Source: Arthrobacter mobilis
GTDB taxonomy: Bacteria > Actinomycetota > Actinomycetes > Actinomycetales > Micrococcaceae
Reading direction: 5' to 3'
DNA length: 64,000 bases
NCBI RefSeq assembly: GCF_012395835.1
Contig: NZ_JAAZSQ010000004.1
Location: 138,212 to 202,211 of the forward strand
A program made the position numbers and the translations under genes. Shown piece by piece: positions 7,739-16,698 of this stretch. Numbering within the stretch: the first letter of the stretch is position 1; each line of letters opens with the position of its first letter. The notes under the pieces were generated by a model. It ran no database searches, was not told where the DNA came from, and saw only the letters and a list, made by a program, of their open reading frames with translations.

Positions 7739-9118
7739 TCACAGCGCCTTCACCGCGCTGAGCAGCTTGTCCATGGTCTCCTTCGCGTCGCCGAAGAGCA
7801 GCGTGGTCTTCGGGTCGTACAGCAGCTCGTTTTCGATCCCGGCAAAGCCCGGCCGCATGGACCGCTTCATGAAGACGATCTGCTGGGCCTCGTCCGCCCG
7901 CAGGATCGGCATGCCGTAGATCGGGGCGCCCGGGGTCGTCTTCGCGGCCGGGTTCACCACGTCGTTCGCGCCGACCACCAGCACCACGTCGGTGTGCTTG
8001 AACCGGGGGTTGATCTCGTCCATCTCCACCAGCTGCTCGTACGGGACCTGTGCCTCGGCCAGCAGGACGTTCATGTGCCCGGGCATGCGCCCGGCCACCG
8101 GATGGATGGCATAGGCCACTTCGACGCCGCGGTCGGTGAGCACGTCGGCCAGTTCGCGCAGGGCGTGCTGGGCCTGGGCCACCGCCAGGCCGTAGCCCGG
8201 GACGATGATGACCCGGCTGGCGTAGCCGAGCATGATGGCGACGTCCTCGGGGGTGGCCGAGCGCACCGGGCGGTCGCTGGCGGTGCCGGCCCCGAGCGTC
8301 GAGCCACCCTTAAGGGCTCCGAACAGCGTATTCAGCACCGACCGCCCCATGCCCCGGGCCATCATCACGGTCAGCAGCGTGCCGGAGGCGCCGACCAGGG
8401 TGCCGGCGATCAGCAGCAGGACGTTGCCCAGGACGTACCCGCCGGCCGCGACGGTCAGCCCGGTGAAGGCATTCAGCAGGGAGATGACGATCGGTACGTC
8501 GGCTCCCCCGACGGGCAGCACCAGCAGCACGCCGGCCAGCAGTCCGAGTGCGGCCAGGATGGTGCCCGGCAGCAGGCCCGGGCCGGCCGCCGTCATCACG
8601 GCAATGGCGACGGCGGCCAGCACCGCGGCCCCGAACAGCACCGGCAGGCCGGGGAAGACCACCGGCCGGGTGGTCATCAGTCCCTGCAGTTTGGCGAAGG
8701 TAACCACGGAACCGGCGAAGCTGACCCCGCCGACGACGGCGGTGAATGCCGCCGCTGCCGCCGTCACCACCGCGGAACTGTGGGTTCCGGAGAGTCCGTG
8801 CAGTTCGACGACGGCGACGATCGCGGCGGCCGCGCCGCCGACGCCGTTGAACAGCGCGACGAGTTGGGGCATTTGCGTCATCTGCACGCGCCGGGCCCCC
8901 ACGGCGCCCAGCACGGTGCCGACGCCGACCGCGGCGAGAATGGGCACGATGTTGCCAAGGGGACGCTCGAAGAAGACGGCGGCGGTGGCCACGACCGCCG
9001 CTGCGGCGCCGAGCAGGTTCCCGCGCCGCGCCGTCTTCGGCGAGGAGAGCCCTTTCAGCGCGAGGATGAAGCAGACCGCCGCGAACAGGTACGCCGCCTG
9101 CACCCAGACCGGGATCAC
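7739..9118 (-). CDS. pntB: NAD(P) transhydrogenase subunit beta
   Basis: A 459-residue protein. Residues ~1-275 are the membrane domain II with about nine segments. Residues ~285-459 are the NADP(H)-binding domain III with the fingerprint VPGYGLAVAQAQHA and the loop VGANDVVNPAA. With PntA it uses the proton gradient to drive hydride transfer from NADH to NADP+ at the cytoplasmic membrane. The GTG start overlaps the stop of pntAb (GTGA). It is the last gene of the pntAa-pntAb-pntB operon and has normal length for the family. Confidence 0.96.
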   Translation of the reverse strand: MIPVWVQAAYLFAAVCFILALKGLSSPKTARRGNLLGAAAAVVATAAVFFERPLGNIVPILAAVGVGTVLGAVGARRVQMTQMPQLVALFNGVGGAAAAIVAVVELHGLSGTHSSAVVTAAAAAFTAVVGGVSFAGSVVTFAKLQGLMTTRPVVFPGLPVLFGAAVLAAVAIAVMTAAGPGLLPGTILAALGLLAGVLLVLPVGGADVPIVISLLNAFTGLTVAAGGYVLGNVLLLIAGTLVGASGTLLTVMMARGMGRSVLNTLFGALKGGSTLGAGTASDRPVRSATPEDVAIMLGYASRVIIVPGYGLAVAQAQHALRELADVLTDRGVEVAYAIHPVAGRMPGHMNVLLAEAQVPYEQLVEMDEINPRFKHTDVVLVVGANDVVNPAAKTTPGAPIYGMPILRADEAQQIVFMKRSMRPGFAGIENELLYDPKTTLLFGDAKETMDKLLSAVKAL

Positions 9119-9441
9119 GCGGCACCGTCCTTCTTCGCCGGTGCTTTCCCGGGCGTCTTCTTATTTGGGGCGGAGAACATTTTGAGCATCCGGTCGGTGA
9201 CCACGAAGCCGCCCACGAGGTTGACCGCGGCGAGCACGGTGGCGGCCAGGCCCATGACCAGTACCGGCGCTGAATCCGCGGTCCCGGCCACGAAGATGGC
9301 GCCGATCAGGATGATGCCGTGGATGGCGTTGGTCCCGGACATCAGCGGTGTGTGCAGCGTGGAGGAGACCTTCGAGATGACCTCGATGCCCACGAAGATG
9401 CTCAGGGCCAGGATGGTCAGCCAGATAATTGCCTCGTCCAT
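9115..9441 (-). CDS. pntAb: NAD(P) transhydrogenase subunit alpha part 2 (membrane part)
   Basis: A 108-residue protein with three membrane segments corresponding to the C-terminal membrane part of E. coli PntA (SKVSSTLHTPLMSGTNAIHG is the conserved signature). The split into PntAa plus PntAb is usual in actinobacteria and alphaproteobacteria. ATG 9441 overlaps the pntAa stop; an adjacent GTG at 9444 is possible. It ends in a lysine-rich tail. Confidence 0.94.
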   Translation of the reverse strand: MDEAIIWLTILALSIFVGIEVISKVSSTLHTPLMSGTNAIHGIILIGAIFVAGTADSAPVLVMGLAATVLAAVNLVGGFVVTDRMLKMFSAPNKKTPGKAPAKKDGAA

Positions 9442-10586
9442 CACGCGGGCCGTTCGGCGTCCAGGGGCCCCTGCAGGAGGGCCTTGGTGGGTTCATGGCG
9501 GACCTGCCCGTCATGGGTGACGCAGGCGCCCGCGACGATCTCGTCCGCGAAGTCGGCGCTGAACCTGCCCTCGGGGCCGGTCAGCAGGCCGAGCAGGTTC
9601 ACGATGTTCTGGGCCAGCAGCCGGCTGGCCGGGCCGGGCAGCTGGCCCGGAACGTTCCGGCCGCCCCAGACCCGGGCCCGGCCGATCCTGACGGTTTCCC
9701 CGGGCACGGAACCTTCCACGTTGCCGCCGGTTTCGGCCGCGAGGTCGATCACGACAGAGCCGGCCTTCATCCGGCGGACGTTGTCCGCGGTGACCAGCCG
9801 CGGGGCCTGCCGGCCGGGGACCGCCGCCGTGGTGATCAGCACGTCCGCGGCGGCAATGTACGGCTCGAGCAGTTCCTGCTGCCGGCGTGCCCGATCCGCC
9901 GTCATCTCCCGCGCATACCCGCCGCTGCCCTCCAGGGTTTCCAGGTCGAGCTCAATGGGCTTTCCGCCAACGGAGGCGATTTCCTCGGCGGCCGCCGCCC
10001 GCACGTCGTAGGCCCGGACGACGGCACCCAGGCGCCGGCAGGTGGCGATGGCCTGCAGGCCGGCGACGCCGGCACCGAGGACGAGGACCTGGGCCGGCTG
10101 CAGCGTGCCGGCGGCCGTCATGTTCAGCGGGAACATGCGCGGCAGCATGTCCGCGGCGATAATCGCGCAGCGGTAACCGGCCACGAGCGCCTGCGAGGAC
10201 ATAGCATCCATGGCCTGCGCCCGCGAGATCCTCGGCACCAGCTCCAGAGCGAAGGAGGTGATGCCGGCGCCGGCCAGTTGGCGGACCAGCTCCAGCGACT
10301 GGGCCGCGGGCAGGAAGGACACCGTGGCCGTGCCGCGCCGCAGCCTGGCCACCGTGTCTCCGGTCAGCGGCCGCACGGACACGGTCAGGTCCGCACGCTC
10401 GGGTCCGTCGTCGGCCAGTTCGGCGCCGGCCTGCACATACTCCGGGTCACCAAAGTCCGCCCGCTCCCCCGCGCCCGGCTCCACGAGGACGCGGTGCCCG
10501 GCGGCGGCCAGCTTGGCGACGGCATCCGGAACGAGGCCGACCCGGGTTTCCTCCGGTGCCCGTTCCCGCACCAGTGAAATCAGCAC
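9441..10586 (-). CDS. pntAa: NAD(P) transhydrogenase subunit alpha part 1 (NAD-binding)
   Basis: A 381-residue protein homologous to alanine dehydrogenase/PntA domain I, with ETRVGLVPDAVAKL at the N-terminus and the NAD-binding glycine motif LVLGAGVAGLQAIATCRRLG at ~165-184. It binds NAD(H) on the cytoplasmic face and passes hydride to domain III of PntB. The start is placed at GTG 10586 (VLISLVRERAPEETRV) with GAGGGG upstream. Longer in-frame extensions upstream lack conserved sequence. It is first gene of the operon and is divergent from the oxidase gene at 10791 across a 204-bp region. Confidence 0.95.
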   Translation of the reverse strand: MLISLVRERAPEETRVGLVPDAVAKLAAAGHRVLVEPGAGERADFGDPEYVQAGAELADDGPERADLTVSVRPLTGDTVARLRRGTATVSFLPAAQSLELVRQLAGAGITSFALELVPRISRAQAMDAMSSQALVAGYRCAIIAADMLPRMFPLNMTAAGTLQPAQVLVLGAGVAGLQAIATCRRLGAVVRAYDVRAAAAEEIASVGGKPIELDLETLEGSGGYAREMTADRARRQQELLEPYIAAADVLITTAAVPGRQAPRLVTADNVRRMKAGSVVIDLAAETGGNVEGSVPGETVRIGRARVWGGRNVPGQLPGPASRLLAQNIVNLLGLLTGPEGRFSADFADEIVAGACVTHDGQVRHEPTKALLQGPLDAERPA

Positions 10587-10790
10587 CCCTGCGACCCCTC
10601 TTTCCCACCCGTCGTGGCCGGCGGCAGTCCGGCTGCCGGGCACGACGGGAGAACCTGAAGTCAAGGTAGTCCTCGGAGGGATGCTGGTCGAGGGGTTCGG
10701 GGAATTATTTTGCGTACTCCATGCCACTGCGGAACCCGCTGTGGCAACAAGGGAAGATAGATCTACCCACATCCCTCGAAGGAGTCCCCC

Positions 10791-11969
10791 ATGCCCCGCG
10801 GCTATTCGCACATTGTCATCGGAGCCGGAGCCATCGGCTCGGCCACCGCCTACTGGCTCGCCGCCCGGGGCGCCGAGCGCGTGCTGGTGCTGGAGCAGTT
10901 CGACCTGGTCAACACCTTTGGCTCCTCCGGGGACCATTCACGGATCATCCGGCATGCCTACCACAGCACCGCCTACACGAAGCTGACGCCTGCCATGTTC
11001 GAGGCCTGGAAGCAGGTCGAGGCCGAGTCCGGGCTGAAGCTGGTGACTACCACCGGCGGCCTGGACCTGGCCGCGCCCGGCAAGGGCGCGGCGGAGCTGG
11101 CCGGCTACCAAGCGCCAATGGACGCCGTCGGGATCCCCTACGAGAAGCTCACCGCAGACCAGATTCGCGAAGCTTGGCCGCAGTGGCGGATCGACGACGA
11201 CGTGACCGGCATGTTCCAGGCCGACGGCGGCCTGCTGGACATCCGCAGGTCGGTCTCCGCGCATACCTCGCTGGCGCTGGCCCGGGGCGTTGAGTTCCGG
11301 CCGCACACCAAGGTCGAGTCCGTCTCACTCAGGGCCGGCACTGTGGAGGTGGCGACGTCGGCCGGCCGCTTCACCGCCGACCATCTGGTGGTGGCCGCGG
11401 CCTCCTGGCTGGGCGAGCTGATGCCGGACCTGGGCCTGAACTTCACGCTGGCGCTGTCCCAGGAGCAGGTCAGCTACTTCGCCTCCCGCGAGCTGGCCCG
11501 GTTCACGCCGGAGAAGTTCCCGATCTGGGTCTACCACGACACCGAGGTGCTCTACGGCTTCCCGGTCTACGGCGAAGCCGGGGTGAAGCTGGCCCGGGAC
11601 ATGCGCGGGCATTTCATTGCCAGCGAGGACCGGGTGTTCGAGGGCGATGACACCGAGGCGGCGATCCTGCGCGGCTTCCTGGAGAAACATCTGCCCGGGG
11701 CCGCCGGGCCGGCCCTGGCGAACAAGACCTGCATCTACGATATGGCCCCGGACCGGGACTTCGTGCTGGACGCCCTGCCGGAGCATCCGAATGTGGCGGT
11801 GTTCAACGGGGCCGGGCATGCGGGCAAGTTCGCCAGCCTGATCGGGCAGATCCTGGCGGACCTGATGCTCTCGGGCAGCACCGGGCACGATATCAAGCCG
11901 TTCAGCCTGCTCCGGCCGGCCATCACGGATCCGGAGTTCGTTCCGGTCTACCGGTTGGGAACTGCCTGA
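10791..11969 (+). CDS. solA: N-methyl-L-tryptophan/sarcosine oxidase family flavoprotein (MSOX type)
   Basis: A 392-residue protein with an N-terminal FAD Rossmann motif VIGAGAIGSATAYW and C-terminal AGHAGKFASLIG. Cys314 in KTCIYDMAPDRDF aligns with the cysteine that carries covalent FAD in monomeric sarcosine oxidase. The family oxidatively demethylates N-methyl amino acids, releasing formaldehyde and peroxide. GAAGGAG lies before the ATG. The next gene, an AraC-type regulator, begins 45 bases after the stop and is probably its regulator. The exact substrate cannot be decided from sequence; SolA is the closest named relative. Confidence 0.86.
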   Translation: MPRGYSHIVIGAGAIGSATAYWLAARGAERVLVLEQFDLVNTFGSSGDHSRIIRHAYHSTAYTKLTPAMFEAWKQVEAESGLKLVTTTGGLDLAAPGKGAAELAGYQAPMDAVGIPYEKLTADQIREAWPQWRIDDDVTGMFQADGGLLDIRRSVSAHTSLALARGVEFRPHTKVESVSLRAGTVEVATSAGRFTADHLVVAAASWLGELMPDLGLNFTLALSQEQVSYFASRELARFTPEKFPIWVYHDTEVLYGFPVYGEAGVKLARDMRGHFIASEDRVFEGDDTEAAILRGFLEKHLPGAAGPALANKTCIYDMAPDRDFVLDALPEHPNVAVFNGAGHAGKFASLIGQILADLMLSGSTGHDIKPFSLLRPAITDPEFVPVYRLGTA

Positions 11970-12014
11970 ACCCTGTAAGGTATGTACACCGTTCGAGGGG
12001 TGAGGAGTTCCCGG

Positions 12015-12989
12015 GTGACTGGAGCAACCGTGCTGGAACCGGGCCTGCTGGTGGGCCAGCGGCCGATGGACCTGGACGAATGGGCCGTGAAAATCCGCAA
12101 CTCCTTCATGCCCATGGACGTCCGCAGTGCCGATCCTTCGCTGCTGGACCGGGAATTCAGGGCCCGGATGGGCGGGGTCAGCATCGGGGACCTGCGGATA
12201 TCATGCATCGATGCCGATCCGCACAGCGCGCATTCGCTGGAGCCTTCCCGGGGCGGCGTTCCCCCGTTCTACAAGTTCACGCTGCAGCTGAACGGCACCT
12301 CGATGATCATCCAGGACGGCCGCGAAACCGTGCTCCAGCCCGGCGACATGGCCATTTATGACGCGGCGCGTCCCTGTTCGCTGATTTTCACCGAGTCCTT
12401 CTCCTGCCTGCTCGTACAACTCCCGCGCCATGCCGTTGAACTGGGCCCGGCTGCCGTCCGGGAGCTGACCGCCAGGACCCTCTGTTCCGATTACGGGCCG
12501 GCCGCCCTGGCCAAACCTTTCCTGGCCAACCTTGCCGGGCAGATCGGCAACTGCCATCCCTCCGCGCTGGCGCCAATGTCCGAAGCAGCCGTCCGCCTGA
12601 TCGGCTCGGTGCTCATCGAGGAACACTCCCGGCTGGGAGCCTGCACGGAACCAACCGCCGGGCTGGTCGGCCGGGTGATGCGGTACCTGGACGGGCACAT
12701 CGCCGATGACACGCTCGATGCCAAAACGCTTGCGGCAGTGCACAATGTGTCGCTGCGCAGCCTCCAGCGTGCCTTCACCAAGGAGGGCCTGACCGTCAGC
12801 GCCGCGGTCCGGCTCCGCCGGCTGGAACACGCCCGCCGCGCGCTGCTGGACCCGGCCAACGCCTACCAGACGGTCGCAGGCCTGGCCGCCCGTTCCGGTT
12901 TCACCGATCCGGCCCTGTTCAGCCGGCTGTTCCGCCAGCAGTACGGCACCACGCCGTCGGACTACCGCGCCGGGAAGCGCCCGGCCTGA
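12015..12989 (+). CDS. AraC family transcriptional regulator
   Basis: A 324-residue protein with an AraC-binding-like N-terminal domain (LQPGDMAIYDAARPCSLIF) and a C-terminal double helix-turn-helix (LRSLQRAFTKEGLTVSAAVR and the closing GFTDPALFSRLFRQQYGTTP). GTG 12015 is chosen because AGGAG sits seven bases upstream; an ATG at 11982 is in frame but lacks a ribosome site. TAAGGT at 11976-11981 is a likely -10 box. It lies between the two oxidase genes and probably controls the cluster. Confidence 0.88.
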   Translation: MTGATVLEPGLLVGQRPMDLDEWAVKIRNSFMPMDVRSADPSLLDREFRARMGGVSIGDLRISCIDADPHSAHSLEPSRGGVPPFYKFTLQLNGTSMIIQDGRETVLQPGDMAIYDAARPCSLIFTESFSCLLVQLPRHAVELGPAAVRELTARTLCSDYGPAALAKPFLANLAGQIGNCHPSALAPMSEAAVRLIGSVLIEEHSRLGACTEPTAGLVGRVMRYLDGHIADDTLDAKTLAAVHNVSLRSLQRAFTKEGLTVSAAVRLRRLEHARRALLDPANAYQTVAGLAARSGFTDPALFSRLFRQQYGTTPSDYRAGKRPA

Positions 12990-13102
12990 ATGGCACAAAC
13001 CGACAATAACTTGTCACCCCAGTCCAAGACGGCCCGGCAACCTGCTTGGAACGATGGAGGGAAAGCCAGAGCGGCTCCCACCCATCGAACCGGAGGTCAG
13101 TG

Positions 13103-13465
13103 TTGTCGGTCATTGAAAATACCGGAAGCGTAGTCCACATCCGCGCCGCCGAAGCGGACGGAAACTGGGCACCGTTCGAAGCCGGGGACCGCGTCGTCGG
13201 CGCCGCCAGCCGGCTGACCGCTGCCGCCCCCGCCGCAGCCCTGGCCAGCGCCGGCCTGTGGCGGCACGAGGCGGAACCGCCGGTCCCCTACGCCCGGCCC
13301 AACAGCCACGAATTCGTCTACCTGGTCGAAGGCCGCGCCGTGATCACGGCCTCCGACGGCACGTCCTGGACCCTCGAAGCCGGCGACATGCTCCATGTCC
13401 CCCAGGGCTTCACGGGTACATGGGAAACCCAGGAAGACGTCCTCAAATTCTCCGTGGCCTGCTGA
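13103..13465 (+). CDS. Small cupin-domain protein
   Basis: A 120-residue single cupin. The barrel motifs are FVYLVEGRAVIT and LEAGDMLHVPQGFTGTWE, and the form resembles the EutQ/DUF861 group. Start TTG 13103 has GGAGG six bases upstream; GTG 13100 is three bases from it. Such proteins are often accessory sensors or small isomerases beside catabolic enzymes. It is followed 61 bases on by the MFS gene and probably shares its transcript. No catalytic role can be stated. Confidence 0.82.
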   Translation: MSVIENTGSVVHIRAAEADGNWAPFEAGDRVVGAASRLTAAAPAAALASAGLWRHEAEPPVPYARPNSHEFVYLVEGRAVITASDGTSWTLEAGDMLHVPQGFTGTWETQEDVLKFSVAC

Positions 13466-13526
13466 CCCCTTGTTCCTGCACGCCGGCCGTTCGAGGCCGG
13501 CCGGCTCCTCACGAAGGGAGAAAACC

Positions 13527-14879
13527 GTGGCCCATGCACCACGCCACATCGAAGATTCGCCCATGACGCCTTTCCTCTGGCGGGTGACCACGTTCACCGT
13601 CGGAGGCATGTTCTGCGACGGCTTCATCCTGGGCGGCATCGGCGTCGCCCTCACCCTGGCGGCCCCCGCCCTGGGACTGTCCGACGCCTGGATCGGGGCC
13701 ATCGGCGCCGCGTCCCTGTTCGGCATCCTGTTCGGCAGCCTGGCCGCCGGCTACCTGTCCGACCGCTTCGGCCGGCAGAAGCTTCTGATCGCGGACCTGC
13801 TGCTCCTGCTGGCCGGTTCGCTCGCCCACCTGGTGGTCACCGACGAGGTCCAGCTGACCATCCTGCGTTTCATCATGGGCATCGCCATCGGTGCCGAATA
13901 CGCCATCGGCGCCGCCCTGATGTCGGAGCTCATCCCGCGCAAGGGGCGCGGCGCACTGCTGGCCAGCCTCAATGCCGGTTGGATCCTCGGCTTCGTGGCC
14001 GCCTACGTGGTGTCGTTCCTGATGCGCGACGCCGGCGCATCGTGGCAGCTGATCCTGGCCTCCAGCGCGGTCCCGGTGGTCGCTGTGCTGCTGCTGCGCA
14101 TCGGTTCCCCCGAGTCTGTCCGCTGGCTCATCACCCAGGGCCGGACCGCGGAAGCGGAGGCCATCGTCCACCGGTTCTACGGGCCGGAGTACGGGGTGCA
14201 GGGCTTGGAACCGGTTACCCGCGGCCAGCGGAACTTTAGCCGCCTGTTCAGCCCGGAGTACCGCAGCCGCGCCATTTTCGCCGGGGTCTTCTGGGCCTGC
14301 CAGGTCATCCCGCTGTTCGCCCTGACCATCTTCCTGCCCCAGGCCCTGGGCGCCCTGGGCGTCGAGGATGAGTTCGCCGCCTCCATGCTCGTCAACGGCA
14401 TGCTGGTCCTGGGCGCCGCCACCGGCGTCCTGGGGGTGCAGAAGTTCAGCCGCCGCGGATTCGTCATCTGGACGTTCGTGGCCACGACGGCGGCCCTGGC
14501 TGTCGTTTCCTTCGCCGACTACATGCCGCTGGCCATCGGGCTGCTCGCCTTTGCCTTGTTCGTCCTGATCGGCAGTGCGGCGTCCAACCTGGAATACGTG
14601 TACCCGAGCGAAATCTTCCCCACCGAGATCCGCTCCTCCGGCATCGGCTTTGCCACGGCGGTCAGCCGCATCGGTTCGGCGGTGAGCACGTTCATGCTGC
14701 CGATCGCCCTGGGCGGGCTCGGCAACCAGGTGACCATGCTGCTGCTGGCGGCCGTCTCCCTGGCCGGCGTGATCGTCTCCGCGCTCTGGGCACCGGAAAC
14801 CAAGAACCTGTCCCTGGCCGAATCGGCAGCCGCCGGCACGGCCCGCCGCATGCAGGACCGGACCGAGGTGGCCTCATGA
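13527..14879 (+). CDS. MFS transporter, sugar/aromatic-acid (metabolite:H+) type
   Basis: A 450-residue protein with 12 membrane segments and the two MFS loop motifs GYLSDRFGRQKLL (TM2-3) and PESVRWLITQGRTAEAE (central loop). YPSEIFPTEIRSSGIGF is typical of the SP/AAHS group of proton-coupled importers. GTG 13527 is preceded by AAGGGAG. Its last bases overlap the start of the second oxidase gene (ATGA), so transport and oxidation are translationally coupled. It is likely the importer for the substrate of the oxidases. Confidence 0.88.
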   Translation: MAHAPRHIEDSPMTPFLWRVTTFTVGGMFCDGFILGGIGVALTLAAPALGLSDAWIGAIGAASLFGILFGSLAAGYLSDRFGRQKLLIADLLLLLAGSLAHLVVTDEVQLTILRFIMGIAIGAEYAIGAALMSELIPRKGRGALLASLNAGWILGFVAAYVVSFLMRDAGASWQLILASSAVPVVAVLLLRIGSPESVRWLITQGRTAEAEAIVHRFYGPEYGVQGLEPVTRGQRNFSRLFSPEYRSRAIFAGVFWACQVIPLFALTIFLPQALGALGVEDEFAASMLVNGMLVLGAATGVLGVQKFSRRGFVIWTFVATTAALAVVSFADYMPLAIGLLAFALFVLIGSAASNLEYVYPSEIFPTEIRSSGIGFATAVSRIGSAVSTFMLPIALGGLGNQVTMLLLAAVSLAGVIVSALWAPETKNLSLAESAAAGTARRMQDRTEVAS

Positions 14880-16054
14880 GCGCTCCCCGGGTCGGCGTCG
14901 TCGGTCTGGGTGCCATCGGCAGCATGACGCTGTGGCAGCTGGCCCGCCGCGGCATCCCCGCCGTCGGCTTCGAGCAGCACTGGTCCCCCAACGATCGCTC
15001 CGCCCACGCCGGGGAAAGCAGGCTCTTCCGCAGCCTGCCGTACCTGGAAAAGGCACCGGGCGACCGGGCGATACTGCGTGCCGCCCGGGGACTGTGGCAG
15101 CAGCTGGAGCAGGAATCCGGGCACCACGTCTACTTCCAGAACGGCGGCCTGGTCATCGGGCGCGAAGACAACCCGGGGCTGCGCAACGTCGCGGCCCTGG
15201 CCGCCGGGCGCGACGGCACCGAGGCGAACATCCTCGACGCGCATGCTCTGCGCGGCCGGTTCCCGCAGTTCCGGATCAGCGACGGCGAGATGGCGGTCCT
15301 GGATGTCCACGGGGGCCTGCTGAAGCCCGAATGGGCAGTGGCGGCGGCGGTGCGCACCGCGGTGGCGCACGGGGCACAGGTCCGCACGGCCAGCCGGGTG
15401 CGTGGCTGGCGGGAAGCGAACGGACAGATCCTGGTCGAAACCGGCCAGGAGTCCGTGGCCGTGGACAAGCTCATTGTGTGTCCCGGCCCCTATGCGGGCG
15501 AACTCCTCCCGGACCTGCCGCTGAAGGCCCGGCGGCTGCTGCTGGCCTGGTTCGCCCCGGATGACGCTTCCCGGGTCCCGGCCTTCCAGGCCGAGGCGTT
15601 TCCCTCGTTCGTGCGGGAATCGGAGCTGGGATTCACCTACGGCGGGCCCTCGTTCGACAACACGTTCATCAAGCTCGGCGGGGACTTCGACTGGGGCCGG
15701 GCCGAAGAGCCTTCGTGCATGGACCGCAATATCACTGCCGAGGACCTGGCCGGGGTCCGGGCGGTGGCGGCGCAGGAACTGGTTGGCATCGATTCCTCGC
15801 CAGTCAGGGCAGAGATGTACATGGATGCCTGGTCCGATGACGGCACGGCACTGCTCGGCGCCCTGGATGCGGACGCGACGCAGATCCTGGCCGCCGGATT
15901 CACCGGCTACGGCTTCAAGATCTCCCCGGTGATCGGTTCGATCCTGGCCGACCTCGCCGGGCGCGGCGAAACGGACTTCGACATCGGGTACATGTCGCCG
16001 GCCCGTTTCCGCCGGGAGCCGGCCGCGGAGGAGTTGTTGCCCGAACGCGCCTAG
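14876..16054 (+). CDS. SolA-like FAD-dependent oxidoreductase lacking the covalent-flavin cysteine
   Basis: A 392-residue paralogue of the 10791 gene with FAD motif GVVGLGAIGSMTLW and C-terminal AGFTGYGFKISPVIGS. Where the first oxidase has KTCIY, this one reads RAEMY, with Glu313 in place of the flavin-linking cysteine. It therefore should hold FAD non-covalently and may act as a dehydrogenase or on a different amine. It overlaps the MFS gene by 4 bp and is followed by a strong terminator. Its length equals the family norm, so it is not a broken gene. Confidence 0.85.
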   Translation: MSAPRVGVVGLGAIGSMTLWQLARRGIPAVGFEQHWSPNDRSAHAGESRLFRSLPYLEKAPGDRAILRAARGLWQQLEQESGHHVYFQNGGLVIGREDNPGLRNVAALAAGRDGTEANILDAHALRGRFPQFRISDGEMAVLDVHGGLLKPEWAVAAAVRTAVAHGAQVRTASRVRGWREANGQILVETGQESVAVDKLIVCPGPYAGELLPDLPLKARRLLLAWFAPDDASRVPAFQAEAFPSFVRESELGFTYGGPSFDNTFIKLGGDFDWGRAEEPSCMDRNITAEDLAGVRAVAAQELVGIDSSPVRAEMYMDAWSDDGTALLGALDADATQILAAGFTGYGFKISPVIGSILADLAGRGETDFDIGYMSPARFRREPAAEELLPERA

Positions 16055-16060
16055 CACGGA

Positions 16061-16093
16061 CCCGGCGGGCAGGCGGTGTTCCTGCCCGCCGGG
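16061..16093. terminator. Bidirectional intrinsic-type hairpin
   Basis: Perfect 13-bp arms (16061-16073 and 16081-16093; CCCGGCGGGCAGG and its complement) enclose a 7-base loop, six bases after the oxidase stop and between it and the convergent tspO gene. There is no U-tract, as usual in high-GC actinobacteria. Confidence 0.75.
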
Positions 16094-16108
16094 CTGCCGG
16101 CGTAGAGT

Positions 16109-16597
16109 TCAGCGCCGGGAATTAAGCCGGGCGATCGCCGTCGTCAGCACGGTGGCGAAGCCGCACCACAGCGCATACGGGGCCAGCGCAGCTCCCGCAT
16201 GCGGCGAGACCTTGGCGGTGCGCCGGACCAGGTCCGCGCTGCTGGCAGCCAGCACCGCGCACTCCGCCGCAGCCACCCACGGCCGGCGGGAGCGGAAGAA
16301 CAGCCAGCTCCAGCCGGCATTGAGCACCAGGTTGGCGGCCAACGCACGGCGGTAGCGGCGCCGCTCGGCGGCACGCGACTGCTCCTCCAGCCCACCCAGG
16401 GCAGCTGCACTGGCTGCTGCCAGATCCGCGTAGAGCGTAGTCCAGACAACAGGGAAGGCCGCCGACGGCGGCTGCCAGGCCGGTTTGCGCAGGCTGCGGT
16501 ACCAGCGGCTGGACGGATCGGTGGCAATCGAACCGGCCACCGCCGTCGCCGTAGCGGCAGCGGCGGTCCAGGCCAGGGTGGCGGGGCGGATGCTCAT
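16109..16597 (-). CDS. TspO/MBR family membrane protein
   Basis: A 162-residue protein with five predicted membrane segments and the family motif KPAWQPPSAAFPVVWTTLY at ~38-56, plus NLVLNAGWSWLFF. TspO proteins bind porphyrins and related tetrapyrroles and influence stress responses. AAAGGAC precedes the ATG. It is convergent with the oxidase gene and divergent from chaB. Confidence 0.88.
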   Translation of the reverse strand: MSIRPATLAWTAAAATATAVAGSIATDPSSRWYRSLRKPAWQPPSAAFPVVWTTLYADLAAASAAALGGLEEQSRAAERRRYRRALAANLVLNAGWSWLFFRSRRPWVAAAECAVLAASSADLVRRTAKVSPHAGAALAPYALWCGFATVLTTAIARLNSRR

Positions 16598-16698
16598 GAC
16601 GGTCCTTTACCCCTTGGCTTCGGCTTTCAAGCGTGCGAGGTTGGAAATGACATCGGAAACCTGCGACGGCAGACAGATCCGGAAGGAGCGTGGTCCCG

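Noticed and set aside
7560-7742. 60-codon frame starting at the pntB stop (GTGA overlap)
   Set aside because: No Shine-Dalgarno, no recognised domain; the overlap is common by chance given GTG/TGA frequency.
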